Below, piece after piece: positions 45,661 through 54,239 of a stretch of 64,000 nt of DNA. The position numbers and the translations under genes are program-made. The notes below the pieces were generated by a model. It did not search any database, was not told the origin of the DNA, and saw only the letters and a program-made list of their open reading frames with translations. How positions within the stretch are numbered: the stretch's first letter is position 1; every line of letters starts with the position of its first letter. Source of the DNA: Liquorilactobacillus ghanensis DSM 18630 (GTDB lineage: Bacteria; Bacillota; Bacilli; Lactobacillales; Lactobacillaceae); NCBI RefSeq assembly GCF_001435235.1, contig NZ_AZGB01000018.1, positions 236,829 through 300,828 of the forward strand, in the 5' to 3' direction.

Positions 45661-46377
45661 TTATTCCGCGTCGGGATTGCGCAAATAGTAACCAACACCG
45701 CGTCGCGTAACCAACCAAACAGGACGGCTGGGATTATCTTCAATTTTTTCTCGCAAACGTCGAACTGTTACATCAACTGTTCGTACATCACCAAAATAAT
45801 CATATCCCCACACCGTCTGTAATAAATGCTCTCTAGTCATGACTTGACCAATATGTTTGGCTAAATAATAAAGTAATTCAAATTCACGGTGAGTTAATTC
45901 TATCTTTTGATCACGCTTAGAAACCATATAAGCTTCGGGATGAATTGTTAAATCACCAATTGTAATATCACTGTTCTTATTTTCTTCCTCTTCCTGCTTG
46001 GCATTGGCTGCTACGGTTGATTGGCGTCGCAAATTCGCTTTAACGCGAGCAACTAATTCACGATTAGAAAACGGCTTAGTTACGTAATCATCAGCCCCCA
46101 ATTCTAGCCCTAAAACTTTATCAATTTCAGCATCTTTAGCCGTTACCATAATAATTGGCATATCATACTTTTTTCTAACTTCTCGAGCTACTTCAAGACC
46201 GTCCACTTTTGGCAACATAATATCTAATAAAATCAAGTCAGGTTTAACTTCTTCAACTTGATCCAAAGCTTCTTGCCCATCATAAGCTGTATAAACGTCA
46301 AATCCCTCTTTAGTTAAGTTAAATTTGACAATATCTGAAATCGGTTTTTCATCATCAACCACTAAAATTTTTTTCAA
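45661..46377 (-). CDS. walR: WalR (YycF) response regulator
   Basis: This is the OmpR-type response regulator (238 aa) partner of WalK. The receiver domain has the acidic pair VVDDEKP, the phospho-aspartate in [13 protein letters not shown] (about 53) and the lysine in VTKPFSNRE. The C-terminal winged helix ends with [20 protein letters not shown] and RRGVGYYLR. It is the first gene of the operon. A TATAAT lies at 46507-46512 on the minus strand. Confidence 0.97.
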   Translation of the reverse strand: MKKILVVDDEKPISDIVKFNLTKEGFDVYTAYDGQEALDQVEEVKPDLILLDIMLPKVDGLEVAREVRKKYDMPIIMVTAKDAEIDKVLGLELGADDYVTKPFSNRELVARVKANLRRQSTVAANAKQEEEENKNSDITIGDLTIHPEAYMVSKRDQKIELTHREFELLYYLAKHIGQVMTREHLLQTVWGYDYFGDVRTVDVTVRRLREKIEDNPSRPVWLVTRRGVGYYLRNPDAE

Positions 46378-46506
46378 CTGTCCAAACTCCCTTCTTTTTT
46401 TTCACAAGGGGAAACCATCTCATTTTTATACTCAAGCCTTGTTTGCATTAAATCACAGATCGCACTTTTTAAAATACCTGCTTTAATTACAAAGTTCGCC
46501 TTCTAT

Positions 46507-46569
46507 ATTATAACCTATCTCTAAATCAAAGCAAAACGGCACTTTCCGCTTATTTTTACATGCTATAAT
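46507..46569. promoter_or_regulatory. Divergent promoters of walR (minus) and the pyridoxine kinase gene (plus)
   Basis: An extended -10 TGCTATAAT is at 46561-46569 on the plus strand, 36 bases before the kinase start. On the minus strand TATAAT occupies 46507-46512 with a poor -35 (TTTGCT, 46530-46535). Confidence 0.55.
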
Positions 46570-46605
46570 GATTTTTAAATACTTCAATGTCGGGTGGTGA
46601 TTTTT

Positions 46606-47457
46606 TTGCTCCAAAAATTATTAATAATTCAAGACCTTTCATGTGCTGGTCAAGTTTCATTAAGTAGTGCTCTTCCAATTCTAGGCGCTGCCGGGTATCA
46701 ACCAACCGTTTTGCCAACTGCTTTGCTATCAACTCACACCGGGGGCTTTGGTGAAAACACTTTTTTAGATCTAAGCTCTGAATTAACAAAGATTATCAAT
46801 CATTGGTCAACAATTCCACTTACTTTTTCCAATGTTTACTTGGGCTACTTAGGACAATCTGCTATCTCAGTGATTTTAAATCAACTCAAACAAGTTTTGA
46901 CAGCTGAATCAGCTATTCTACTTGATCCTGTAATGGGTGATCATGGGAAGCTTTATCAGGGCTTTAATCAGGACTATCCAGCTCAAGTTTGCCAATTAGC
47001 TAAATATGCTGCCTTGCTGACACCTAATCTAACCGAAGCAGAGTTATTATTACAGCGACCTTTAAGTTCTGGAACTGTAACTATTGGCTACGCTCAACAA
47101 TTAATGATGGATCTGCAAAAAAAATTCAAACATTCCGCAATTCTGATCACCGGAGTAAACTTATCTCAACAAAAAATTGCTGTTTTGGGCAGTGAAGGTA
47201 TTTCCCGGGAAATCTGGCAATTAACTACACCCAAATTACCGGGAAATTATTTTGGTACTGGTGATCTTTTTGCAAGTGCCATAACAGCTGCTGTTTTAAA
47301 AAAAGTTCCTCTAAAAAAAGCTGCTCAGATTGCAATGAACTTTGTTGCTGACAACCTTAAACAACGCGAATTGGTTTTTCCTAAAATTGATTCTCGATTA
47401 GGGCTTGATTATTCCGATGGTTTACCCTTATTATTAAAACAATTAAATACTTTCTAG
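46606..47457 (+). CDS. pdxK: Pyridoxal/pyridoxamine kinase (PdxK/ThiD-like)
   Basis: This ribokinase-fold vitamin B6 kinase (283 aa) phosphorylates pyridoxal and relatives. It has the start LLIIQDLSCAGQVSLSSALP, the substrate block LPTALLSTHTGGFG, ILLDPVMGDHGKLYQGF, the TPNLTEAELLL motif and the catalytic FGTGDLFASA. I chose the TTG at 46606, about five bases after GGTGGTGA; in-frame GTG codons at 46594 and 46597 are inside this site. It is followed by an ECF transporter S component, which supports B6 salvage over thiamine precursor salvage. Confidence 0.88.
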   Translation: MLQKLLIIQDLSCAGQVSLSSALPILGAAGYQPTVLPTALLSTHTGGFGENTFLDLSSELTKIINHWSTIPLTFSNVYLGYLGQSAISVILNQLKQVLTAESAILLDPVMGDHGKLYQGFNQDYPAQVCQLAKYAALLTPNLTEAELLLQRPLSSGTVTIGYAQQLMMDLQKKFKHSAILITGVNLSQQKIAVLGSEGISREIWQLTTPKLPGNYFGTGDLFASAITAAVLKKVPLKKAAQIAMNFVADNLKQRELVFPKIDSRLGLDYSDGLPLLLKQLNTF

Positions 47458-47469
47458 GGGGCTTCTTTT

Positions 47470-48024
47470 ATGAGGGATCATCCGAATTCGTTAAGAAGTG
47501 TTATTTTAACTGGTCTGTTTGCAGCTATTATTTATATCGGTATTTTTATTTTAAGAATTCCTATTCCGGCAATGGTCGGTCGTCCTTTTATTCATTTTGG
47601 CAACACTTTAGCCGCTCTAGCTGTTTTATTTCTTGGTTTTCGTAATGGTACTTTAGCTGGTGTAATTGGACTTGGAGGATTCGATATCTTAAACGGATAC
47701 GCGGCAACATCATGGTTGACCATGTTGGAGGTTTTAGTCGTAGCCATTGTAATCGAATTGCTCTTTCGCTTCTTTGATTATCAAGATCATCGAAAACAAA
47801 TTATTATTATTGCAATTGCTGCCGGTGCAACAAAAATTTTCACCTCATATTGCACCTCCATTATTGAAGCGTTAATGGTTGGAACTAGTTTTAAAACTGC
47901 TATTGTTGCCTCTTTTTTGAGTTTACCAGCAACCGTCATTAACTCAATTTCAACTGCCATTTGTGTTCCGCTGCTGTATTTCTTGTTAAAAAAAGTTTTA
48001 TTAGCTGCTCATTTCAGCAATTAA
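47470..48024 (+). CDS. ECF transporter S component, probably for pyridoxine
   Basis: This membrane protein (184 aa, five or six hydrophobic segments) looks like the substrate-binding S component of an energy-coupling-factor transporter. It has the small N-terminal LTGLFAAIIYIGIFILRIPIP and a G-x-x-x-G-rich middle (GTLAGVIGLGGFDILNG). It starts 12 bases after the B6 kinase gene with GGGGGC upstream, so the two are cotranscribed, and the substrate is probably a B6 vitamer. The shared energizing genes ecfA, ecfA' and ecfT are elsewhere. Confidence 0.82.
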   Translation: MRDHPNSLRSVILTGLFAAIIYIGIFILRIPIPAMVGRPFIHFGNTLAALAVLFLGFRNGTLAGVIGLGGFDILNGYAATSWLTMLEVLVVAIVIELLFRFFDYQDHRKQIIIIAIAAGATKIFTSYCTSIIEALMVGTSFKTAIVASFLSLPATVINSISTAICVPLLYFLLKKVLLAAHFSN

Positions 48025-48107
48025 ATAGTTTTTTTCATTTTTTTTGGATTTGCTATTGCTAAACTCGGTTCATTTATGATAGTATATTTCTTGTTGATAA
48101 ATGAATT

Positions 48108-48180
48108 GGGTGGCTAGCTCAGCTGGCAGAGCAACGGACTCTTAATCCGTGGGTCCAGGGTTCGATCCCCTGGCCACCCA
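48108..48180 (+). tRNA. tRNA-Lys (anticodon CTT)
   Basis: A full cloverleaf is seen: acceptor GGGTGGC with GCCACCC plus discriminator A, D-arm AGCTCAGCTGGCAGAGC, anticodon stem ACGGA/TCCGT with loop CTCTTAA (anticodon CTT), and T-arm CCAGG GTTCGATC CCCTGG. The CCA end is partly encoded. Confidence 0.95.
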
Positions 48181-48193
48181 TCAGAGGTTTACT

Positions 48194-48245
48194 AACCAGT
48201 AATAATAAGCGCTACAATCGCTTTTATTGCTGGTTTTGTTTTTAT
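48194..48245 (+). terminator. Terminator after tRNA-Lys
   Basis: AACCAGTAATAATAAGCG pairs with CGCTTTTATTGCTGGTT, followed by TTGTTTTTAT. Confidence 0.8.
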
Positions 48246-48753
48246 ATATGTTCGTCTATTTCTAATAAATAATAAAAAAAGAGAACCACAGAGAGAACCA
48301 CAAATAATCTTCTGGCGGCGGTGGCTGTTACTCAATCGAGAGCAGTTTTTTAGTGCAAAAATAACCAATCCAATTATGGACTGGTTATTTTATAATATAC
48401 TAATTTGTGTAGCTTATCCAATCTGCAACGGATTGAGGTGTCTAACACTGTTTAACTCACTTTTTACAACTTCAATGTGTCAAATTATTGCTAATCAATC
48501 AACCGTTAAGCCATAGCTTTCTGCAAAAATATTTAGTACACTTTATTTTTCATGTAGTTAAACTTACTCTCTGAGCATTGTCACATCTGTTAATGTAACT
48601 CATTGCTTTTATTTTTTCGGTTTTATTGTTTAATTTAATTATTTAATCACTCAGCTACATTCATATTGTTTATTTTTATCAAGTCACTTTATTTAACAAA
48701 AGTCCTTTTTTAGCATACGCTTAAATTACATTTTTGATTTAGGAGGTATTTAT
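48246..48753. other. Intergenic region after tRNA-Lys, no gene
   Basis: No coding frame is supported. It contains a tandem repeat GAGAACCACA (twice, around 48280-48303) and a hairpin at 48360-48389 (AATAACCAATCC against GGACTGGTTATT). No integrase remnant or second copy of the tRNA 3' end was found, although tRNA ends are common integration sites. Confidence 0.5.
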
Positions 48754-49593
48754 ATGAGTATTCCCAACGTTGAACTTAATGATGGTCATTTTTTACCAGC
48801 TATTGGGTTAGGAACATATCAAATCCGTGGCGGTCAAGGAATTGATCAAGTTCTTTCAGCAATCCAAGATGGCTATCGTTTGCTTGATACTTCAACCAAT
48901 TATAATAGTGAAGGAATCGTGGGTGAAGCTATTCGCCGATCAGGTATCCCGCGTGCCAATTTCTTTGTTACCACTAAGCTTCCTGGAAGGTATCACCATT
49001 TTGATGATACTTTGATGAGCATTCAAGAATCATTATGCCGGATGGGGCTCAATTATTTTGATCTTTATTTAATTCACTGGCCACTTCCTAAACGTGGGCT
49101 TTATCTTGAAGCATGGAAAGCAATGATTATCGCTCAAAAAATGGGATTGATTCGTTCAATTGGCGTATCAAATTTTGAACCAGAACACTTGGATCGATTA
49201 ATTACTGAAACGGGAGTTACCCCAGCCGTTAATCAAATTGAAATTCATCCTTATTGGGTACAGGAAAAAATGCTCTTAGAGAATAAGAAACGCAATATTG
49301 TCACAGAAGCATGGAGCCCATTAGGTCGTGGTAATCAATCTTTGAAAGAAAAAGTTATTATTGACTTAGCAAATAAATATAAAAAATCACCTGCTCAAAT
49401 AATTCTCCGCTGGCATCAATTACGTGGAATTGTCCCAATTCCTAAATCCAGCAGTTTGGTACATCAACGACAAAATCTTGATACTTTTGATTTCAAGTTA
49501 ACCACATCCGAAATCAAATCAATCAACGCTTTAAATAAGCCAACTGGAAGAATTAACAACCAAGATCCAAATGAGTACGAAGAATTTGATTAG
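48754..49593 (+). CDS. Aldo/keto reductase
   Basis: This NADPH-dependent oxidoreductase (279 aa) has the family start LNDGHFLPAIGLGTYQIRGG, the catalytic tetrad context LLDTSTNYNSEGIVG (Asp, Tyr) and FFVTTKLPGRY (Lys), the histidine in DLYLIHWPLP, and the NADP-binding IPKSSSLVHQRQN. AGGAGG precedes the ATG. It stands alone between two tRNA genes. It probably reduces diverse carbonyl compounds; similar lactobacillus enzymes act on methylglyoxal or diketo acids. The specific substrate is not readable. Confidence 0.93.
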   Translation: MSIPNVELNDGHFLPAIGLGTYQIRGGQGIDQVLSAIQDGYRLLDTSTNYNSEGIVGEAIRRSGIPRANFFVTTKLPGRYHHFDDTLMSIQESLCRMGLNYFDLYLIHWPLPKRGLYLEAWKAMIIAQKMGLIRSIGVSNFEPEHLDRLITETGVTPAVNQIEIHPYWVQEKMLLENKKRNIVTEAWSPLGRGNQSLKEKVIIDLANKYKKSPAQIILRWHQLRGIVPIPKSSSLVHQRQNLDTFDFKLTTSEIKSINALNKPTGRINNQDPNEYEEFD

Positions 49594-49718
49594 TTACTAG
49601 TTTCTTTTTGAATTTGAAACAATCAATTAACTATTACTGAACCTTTTGATTAAATTTCAAAAAAAGTATTTACAAAATGCTAAGGATATGATTTAATTAT
49701 ATATGTTGATAATTTAAT

Positions 49719-49790
49719 TGCTCAGTAGTTCAGTGGTAGAATAATTGACTGTTAATCAAGAGGTCGCAGGTTCGAACCCTGCCTGAGCAG
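49719..49790 (+). tRNA. tRNA-Asn (anticodon GTT)
   Basis: The acceptor stem TGCTCAG pairs with CTGAGCA, discriminator G. The D-stem is GTTC/GAAT and the T-arm is GCAGG TTCGAAC CCTGC. The anticodon loop is CTGTTAA (GTT). The anticodon stem has one mismatched pair (A27 with G43), so it may be a variant or poorly used copy. No CCA is encoded. Confidence 0.87.
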
Positions 49791-49797
49791 CTAAGTA

Positions 49798-49826
49798 AAG
49801 CATGGTATTTGATACCATGCTTTTTT
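49798..49826 (+). terminator. Terminator after tRNA-Asn
   Basis: AAGCATGGTAT and ATACCATGCTT form a stem with a short loop, followed by a T run. Confidence 0.9.
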
Positions 49827-49852
49827 AATATTCTAAATTATTTTCAAATTAA

Positions 49853-49868
49853 TGTTTCACATGAAACA
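49853..49868. promoter_or_regulatory. parS-like site (ParB/Spo0J binding)
   Basis: TGTTTCACATGAAACA differs from the consensus parS TGTTTCACGTGAAACA in one base. It is the centre of a perfect inverted repeat with 14-bp arms (49846-49875). It is intergenic and origin-proximal, as expected for parS. Confidence 0.8.
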
Positions 49869-49995
49869 TTAATTTAAGTAACTAAAAAAGATAGTACTTA
49901 ATCTGGCAATTCTCCAATTAGATTTTTAGTCTAACTTTTTTTGGAGGAGGATCACTACAAGTTCATAACTATCTTTTTTAAAAGCTTATTTAATT

Positions 49996-51408
49996 TTATA
50001 CATTCGATTTTACTACTTTATTAAGTTTCCGATTTTTTTCTTTGGTTAATAATCCAATTCCAGTTAAGGCACTGATAATTGAAAACACCGGGCAAAGCAA
50101 GCTGAAGAAAACAAATGGCAAATAATTAATGGTAGCTACTCCTAAAGTATTTGTTAGAAAAACACCACCAACTCCCCAAGGAACTAAGTAGTTAATAACT
50201 GTTCCCCCTTCTTCTAAAACTCTGCCTAATGCATCATTTGCTAATCCCCCTTGATTAAAAGCCGATTTAAATGCTCTGCCTGGTAAGATAATAGATAAAA
50301 ATTGCTCACCAACAAAAATATTTATCCCCAAACACGCCGCTAATCCTGCGATAATTAATTTAAGATGACTATTTAAATGCTTACTGAGCGGTTCCATTAA
50401 AGCAGTAATCAATCCAAATTTAACCAATAAACCACCTAATGAAAGTGTCAAAACAATCAAGGCAACAGTTGGCATCATGCTGACAATTCCACCACGAGAT
50501 AATAATATATTAACCGACTTGTTAGCTGTTTGAGCAACATATCCATTAGTAATAATTGTTGCCAACTTGGTAATTCCTAATTTAGGTTGCTGAACAAAAA
50601 TTATCCCACTGGTAATAAAAATATTTAATAACATCGTTGGAATTGCCGGCATTTTAAATCCTGCACAAACAAATACCAAAATTATTGGCAGCAAGACCCA
50701 AAAAGATATATTAAAATTAGTTTGCAAAACATGAACTGTTTGATTTATCTTTGTCAGACTTGTCTGGGCATTGTCATGACCAATCAAGGTAAATAATATC
50801 AAGCTAACAATTCCGGCTGGCCCCATTGTCCATAAAAGATCTTTAATATGTTGAAATAAATCTGTATCAACTACTGCCGCTGCTAAATTATTTGTTTCAG
50901 AAAGAGGTGAAAGTTTATCACCCCAAATTGCTCCAGCAATTATTGCTCCAGCTACCATTGCTGGATTAAGATTCATAGTAATTCCCATCCCCATAAAAGC
51001 AATTCCAACTGTTGAAGCTACCGTAAACGCACTTCCGACTGCACTCCCAACCAATGTGCAAACAATAAATACTGAAGGTAAAAACCAACGCACACTGATT
51101 AATTTAAATCCAATAACCATTAAGGTAGGAATTGTCCCAGCTGCAATCCAAGTACTGATCATTGCTCCAATCAAAATAAATATAAAAATCGGTACAATTC
51201 CCTTTTCAATACCATCTCTAATTCCAGCGTTAACATTTAACCAGTCAAATCCACGAACGCGTGACCATAAAATTACAAAACTCATTGCCAGCATTACTGG
51301 TACCTGTGGCGAAAGTCCAAAAACAATAACCCCTGTTCCCATAATAAGTAAAACTATCGCTAGGACGATTGCTGCCTCAATTCCCTTAATTTTCATCTGT
51401 TTTTTCAT
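49996..51408 (-). CDS. NhaC-family antiporter/transporter under T-box control
   Basis: This polytopic membrane protein (470 aa, about 12 hydrophobic segments) belongs to the NhaC Na+/H+ antiporter family; some members are thought to move amino acids. Seen blocks are GAMISTWIAAGTIPTLMVIG, GSAVGSAFTVASTVGIAFMG, GAIWGDKLSPLSETNNLAA and NYLVPWGVGGVFL. It starts with AAAATG after GAGAGGAAAGC, 29 bases after a short leader ORF. A T-box riboswitch lies upstream, so expression rises when one tRNA is uncharged. That points to an amino acid, tentatively tyrosine, as substrate instead of sodium export alone. Confidence 0.88.
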   Translation of the reverse strand: MKKQMKIKGIEAAIVLAIVLLIMGTGVIVFGLSPQVPVMLAMSFVILWSRVRGFDWLNVNAGIRDGIEKGIVPIFIFILIGAMISTWIAAGTIPTLMVIGFKLISVRWFLPSVFIVCTLVGSAVGSAFTVASTVGIAFMGMGITMNLNPAMVAGAIIAGAIWGDKLSPLSETNNLAAAVVDTDLFQHIKDLLWTMGPAGIVSLILFTLIGHDNAQTSLTKINQTVHVLQTNFNISFWVLLPIILVFVCAGFKMPAIPTMLLNIFITSGIIFVQQPKLGITKLATIITNGYVAQTANKSVNILLSRGGIVSMMPTVALIVLTLSLGGLLVKFGLITALMEPLSKHLNSHLKLIIAGLAACLGINIFVGEQFLSIILPGRAFKSAFNQGGLANDALGRVLEEGGTVINYLVPWGVGGVFLTNTLGVATINYLPFVFFSLLCPVFSIISALTGIGLLTKEKNRKLNKVVKSNV

Positions 51409-51436
51409 TTTAGCTTTCCTCTCTATTGTTTGTTTT

Positions 51437-51493
51437 CTAGACTAAATAATTATTAAACATACAATATCGCGGAAGTCCCCCAACTTTTCTCAT
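51437..51493 (-). CDS. Short leader ORF (18 aa) between T-box and NhaC gene
   Basis: MRKVGGLPRYCMFNNYLV follows AAAGGAG at a good distance from its ATG (51493) and stops at TAG, 29 bases before the NhaC start. It contains two tyrosine codons, close to its end. It may be translated; a regulatory role is only a guess. Confidence 0.4.
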   Translation of the reverse strand: MRKVGGLPRYCMFNNYLV

Positions 51494-51514
51494 AGTAAAA
51501 ACTCCTTTAAATAT

Positions 51515-51745
51515 AAAAAAATCCCGATTGCATTAAACGCAATCGGGACGATTATCCGTGGTACCACCCAAATTAAAACTATTTCTATCAATAGTTTTCA
51601 CTCTTTTGACAATTAACGGTGTCACCCGTTATCAAAAACTCAACTGCGGTATTTCATTATCATACCCTGATTGGTTCGCAGCAACCACCAACTTCCTGAC
51701 ACCCAGATAAAATAACTACTTATGCAGTCTTCAACGTTCACATAT
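51515..51745 (-). ncRNA. T-box riboswitch upstream of the NhaC-family gene
   Basis: On the minus strand the leader carries the conserved T-box TGGGTGGTACCACGG (51557-51570 region), followed by a terminator (CCCGATTGC and GCAATCGGG then T run, 51515-51547). Stem I lies at about 51735-51640, with lower stem ACTGC/GCAGT and an AGTA internal motif. The specifier is tentatively TAC (Tyr), in AAATACCGCAGT; ATG or GAA in the same loop are alternatives. When the tRNA is uncharged the antiterminator forms. Confidence 0.88.
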
Positions 51746-51813
51746 TAAATTAATGAAAGATTAACACTTTATAATTTATCTGTCAACTAAGTATAACAGA
51801 ATATTTTCCAATC

Positions 51814-51829
51814 TGTTTCACGTGGAACA
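51814..51829. promoter_or_regulatory. parS site (ParB/Spo0J binding)
   Basis: TGTTTCACGTGGAACA is the reverse complement of TGTTCCACGTGAAACA, a well-known natural variant of parS in Bacillus. It lies between the T-box promoter and the thioesterase gene, 1.96 kb from the other parS-like site. Confidence 0.9.
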
Positions 51830-51923
51830 TTTTCAAGCCAATAAGCTGCTTGCACAAAAGATGTAAAAGTATCAAAATAATAAGTAATCAACTTAAAAGG
51901 AGTGCATCATTCTGTCAGTCACA

Positions 51924-52403
51924 ATGAAATGTCAAGAAACTTTAGCAATTACTGAGCACCGTATTATAAATGGCGATTTAAATGAACATGGTACCGTCTA
52001 TGGCGGCCGTTTATTAGAATTACTTGATGGCACAACATCGATCTCTGCTGCCCATTTTGCTCACCAATTAACTGTTACAGCGGCTGTTGATCAATTCAAC
52101 TTCATTGCCCCACTTAAATTGCATGACTCTTTTAAAATAACATCTTATGTTAGTGGAGCTGGAAAACGTTCAATTGAAGTTTTTGCCAAAATCATTGGCA
52201 ATCAAGATACTTTTGGTAAAAAGTTTTTAGCAGCAACAGCTTTTTTAACTTTTGTTACCCCACAACTTGTAGCCTTCCCAACATTAATACCAGTTAGCCA
52301 AGAAGAACAAACCGTCTGCAATGCTTACCAACAACGACACCAATTGCGGCAACAACAATTATTAGCCAACAAAGAATTAACAGCTTCAATTGTTCTGAAT
52401 TAA
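51924..52403 (+). CDS. Hotdog-fold acyl-CoA thioesterase
   Basis: This acyl-CoA hydrolase (159 aa from the ATG) has the YciA/BFIT-type blocks: EHRIINGDLNEHGTVYGGRL with the catalytic region, then AAVDQFNFIAPLKLHDSFK and AATAFLTFV. It is cytoplasmic. The only good ribosome-binding site, AAAAGGAG (51895-51902), is about 21 bases before this ATG, too far; in-frame ATT (51909) or CTG (51912) lie at the right distance, so the true start may be a rare non-ATG codon adding four or five residues. It overlaps tail-to-tail with the 40-aa ORF. Confidence 0.9.
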   Translation: MKCQETLAITEHRIINGDLNEHGTVYGGRLLELLDGTTSISAAHFAHQLTVTAAVDQFNFIAPLKLHDSFKITSYVSGAGKRSIEVFAKIIGNQDTFGKKFLAATAFLTFVTPQLVAFPTLIPVSQEEQTVCNAYQQRHQLRQQQLLANKELTASIVLN

Positions 52404-52522
52404 TCTGTTAATTTTTGTTTCTCAAGAACTTTAATTAAAAAGGCAACAGCTTCTTCATATGAACAAGACCGCTGCTTCATTACCATCTCCACCGCTTGTT
52501 TAGTTGTTTTCGAAAAAGCCAT
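52400..52522 (-). CDS. Small protein of 40 aa, unassigned
   Basis: A short open frame starts MAFSKTTKQAVEMVMKQRSC with AAAGGAG about ten bases upstream and stops at 52400, overlapping the thioesterase stop by three bases. It is helical-looking and charged (VAFLIKVLEKQKLTD at the end). I do not recognise a family. The good ribosome-binding site supports expression. Confidence 0.5.
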   Translation of the reverse strand: MAFSKTTKQAVEMVMKQRSCSYEEAVAFLIKVLEKQKLTD

Positions 52523-52703
52523 TAAAAATCTCTCCTTTAATTTAACTGAGAGTCAATTCACTCTATTTGCTATTTTATACCGTGGCCTTTCAAAAAACGA
52601 CCTTTAATTATTGCTAAATTATTTTTAAAACAGGTCCAGATTAACTAGCAGTAGTCATTTTAGCGATTAAATCTTTTTTATTACAAATCTGATTTTTCCA
52701 ACT

Positions 52704-52744
52704 AAAAAACAGGAGTAAAAGTCTCGTTTCCTCTTTACTCCTGT
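52704..52744 (-). terminator. Terminator after purA
   Basis: ACAGGAGTAAA (minus strand, 52734-52744) pairs with TTTACTCCTGT (52709-52719) and runs into TTTTTTAG. Confidence 0.88.
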
Positions 52745-52764
52745 CTTTATTTAACTCGATTTCA

Positions 52765-54057
52765 CTAAATTTTAGCCCAAATATTATCTAAAACATTGGT
52801 TTGATTACGATCCGGACCAACTGAGAAAGTTGAAATCTTAACTCCAACCAGTTCTTGAATTCGATGAATATAGTTACGCGCATTTTGCGGTAAATCTTCC
52901 AGTTTTTTACAATGCGTAATATCTTCTTTCCAACCTGGAAGTGTTTCATAAATAGGTTTGCACTGACTCAATTGCTTTAAACTAGCCGGATAATGATAAA
53001 TTCGTTCCCCATTTAGATCATAAGCCGTACAAATCTTGATTTCATCTAGTCCAGTTAAAACATCAACGCAGTTCAAGCAGAGATTGGTTAATCCAGAAAC
53101 TCGTTTTGAATGCCGTAAAACAACACTGTCAAACCAGCCAATTCGGCGTGGTCGGTGAGTAACCGTACCATACTCATGCCCTGCCTCACGAATAAAATCG
53201 CCAGTAGCATTTTCTAACTCGGTTGGGAAAGGTCCATCACCAACTCTTGAAGTGTAAGCCTTGCAAGCTCCAACAACTTTATCAATCTTTGAAGGACCTA
53301 CACCACTACCAATAGTTACTCCACCGGCCACTGGATTTGATGAAGTCACAAAGGGATAAGTTCCCTGATCAATATCCAGCATCACTCCTTGAGCACCCTC
53401 AAAAAGCACCCTTTTGCCGCTGTCTAAAGCATCGTTTAAAACCACTGACGTATCAGTTACATACTTTTTAAACTGCTGTCCATATTCATAATATGGTTCG
53501 AAAATATCATCAAAATTAAGCGGATCATGCTCATAAAATTTTGTTAATTCTTGATTTTTTTCAGCTAAATTTCGACGCAATTTTTCTTCAAAGACTTCTT
53601 TATCTAGTAAATCAGCAATGCGAATTCCAATTCTTGCAGCCTTATCCATATAGGCTGGACCAATTCCCTTATTAGTTGTTCCAATTTTATTCTCTTTTTT
53701 AGCTTTTTCCTGCAAACCATCGAATAAAATATGGTAAGGCAAAATAACATGAGCACGGTCTGAAATTCGTAAATTATCCGTTGATACTCCACGTTCATTA
53801 AGATAACTCAATTCTTCAACCAATGACTTTGGATTAAGTACTACTCCATTGCCAATCACACTGGTTTTATCACTATAAAAAATGCCCGAAGGAATTAATC
53901 TTAATTTAAATGTTTCACCATTAAAAACAATCGTATGACCTGCGTTATCTCCACCTTGGTAACGAGCAATTACTTCGGCATTCCGACTTAAAAAGTCAGT
54001 TATTTTGCCTTTTCCTTCATCGCCCCATTGACTACCAACAACTACTACTGATGACAT
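52765..54057 (-). CDS. purA: Adenylosuccinate synthetase
   Basis: PurA (430 aa) makes adenylosuccinate from IMP, aspartate and GTP, the first step to AMP. It has the GTP-binding [16 protein letters not shown] at the N-terminus, the catalytic aspartate in that loop, GDNAGHTIV, the [20 protein letters not shown] block and [12 protein letters not shown]. Length is normal. A TTGAAA/TACAAT promoter with 17-bp spacing lies at 54111-54139 (minus), next to a PurBox-like site. Confidence 0.97.
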   Translation of the reverse strand: MSSVVVVGSQWGDEGKGKITDFLSRNAEVIARYQGGDNAGHTIVFNGETFKLRLIPSGIFYSDKTSVIGNGVVLNPKSLVEELSYLNERGVSTDNLRISDRAHVILPYHILFDGLQEKAKKENKIGTTNKGIGPAYMDKAARIGIRIADLLDKEVFEEKLRRNLAEKNQELTKFYEHDPLNFDDIFEPYYEYGQQFKKYVTDTSVVLNDALDSGKRVLFEGAQGVMLDIDQGTYPFVTSSNPVAGGVTIGSGVGPSKIDKVVGACKAYTSRVGDGPFPTELENATGDFIREAGHEYGTVTHRPRRIGWFDSVVLRHSKRVSGLTNLCLNCVDVLTGLDEIKICTAYDLNGERIYHYPASLKQLSQCKPIYETLPGWKEDITHCKKLEDLPQNARNYIHRIQELVGVKISTFSVGPDRNQTNVLDNIWAKI

Positions 54058-54110
54058 CTGGCTTCACCTCATTGTTTTTTATAAATACCTTTTATTCACT
54101 AACCTCGATA

Positions 54111-54155
54111 ATTGTAACAATGAATCTCTATTATTTCAAGAAAATCCCGAATATT
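54111..54155 (-). promoter_or_regulatory. purA promoter with PurBox-like site
   Basis: On the minus strand -35 TTGAAA (54134-54139) and -10 TACAAT (54111-54116) are 17 bases apart. Just upstream, 54143-54155 reads AATCCCGAATATT on the plus strand and matches the PurR PurBox AWWWCCGAACWWT at 11 of 13 positions. Confidence 0.45.
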
Positions 54156-54180
54156 AATTCTCACATTTTAAAGTTAAGTA

Positions 54181-54229
54181 AAAAAATAGCGAACTATAGT
54201 TAAATTTTAAAAATTATAACTAAGTCGCT
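54181..54229 (-). terminator. Terminator after dnaB
   Basis: On the minus strand AGCGACTTAGTTATAATTTT pairs with the stretch ending TAACTATAGTTCGCT, with small bulges, followed by ATTTTTTT. Confidence 0.8.
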
Positions 54230-54239
54230 AACGCTTAAA

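Noticed and set aside
48270-48310. Tandem GAGAACCACA units as a possible CRISPR start
   Set aside because: Only two units with a two-base gap; no spacers of constant length and no cas genes.
48108-48753. tRNA-Lys 3' end as a possible phage or island integration site
   Set aside because: No integrase trace, and no second copy of the tRNA 3' end, was found downstream or elsewhere in the window.
49719-49790. tRNA-Asn as a pseudogene
   Set aside because: Only one mismatched pair (27-43) in the anticodon stem; all other stems and loops are complete and it has a strong terminator, so I keep it as a gene.
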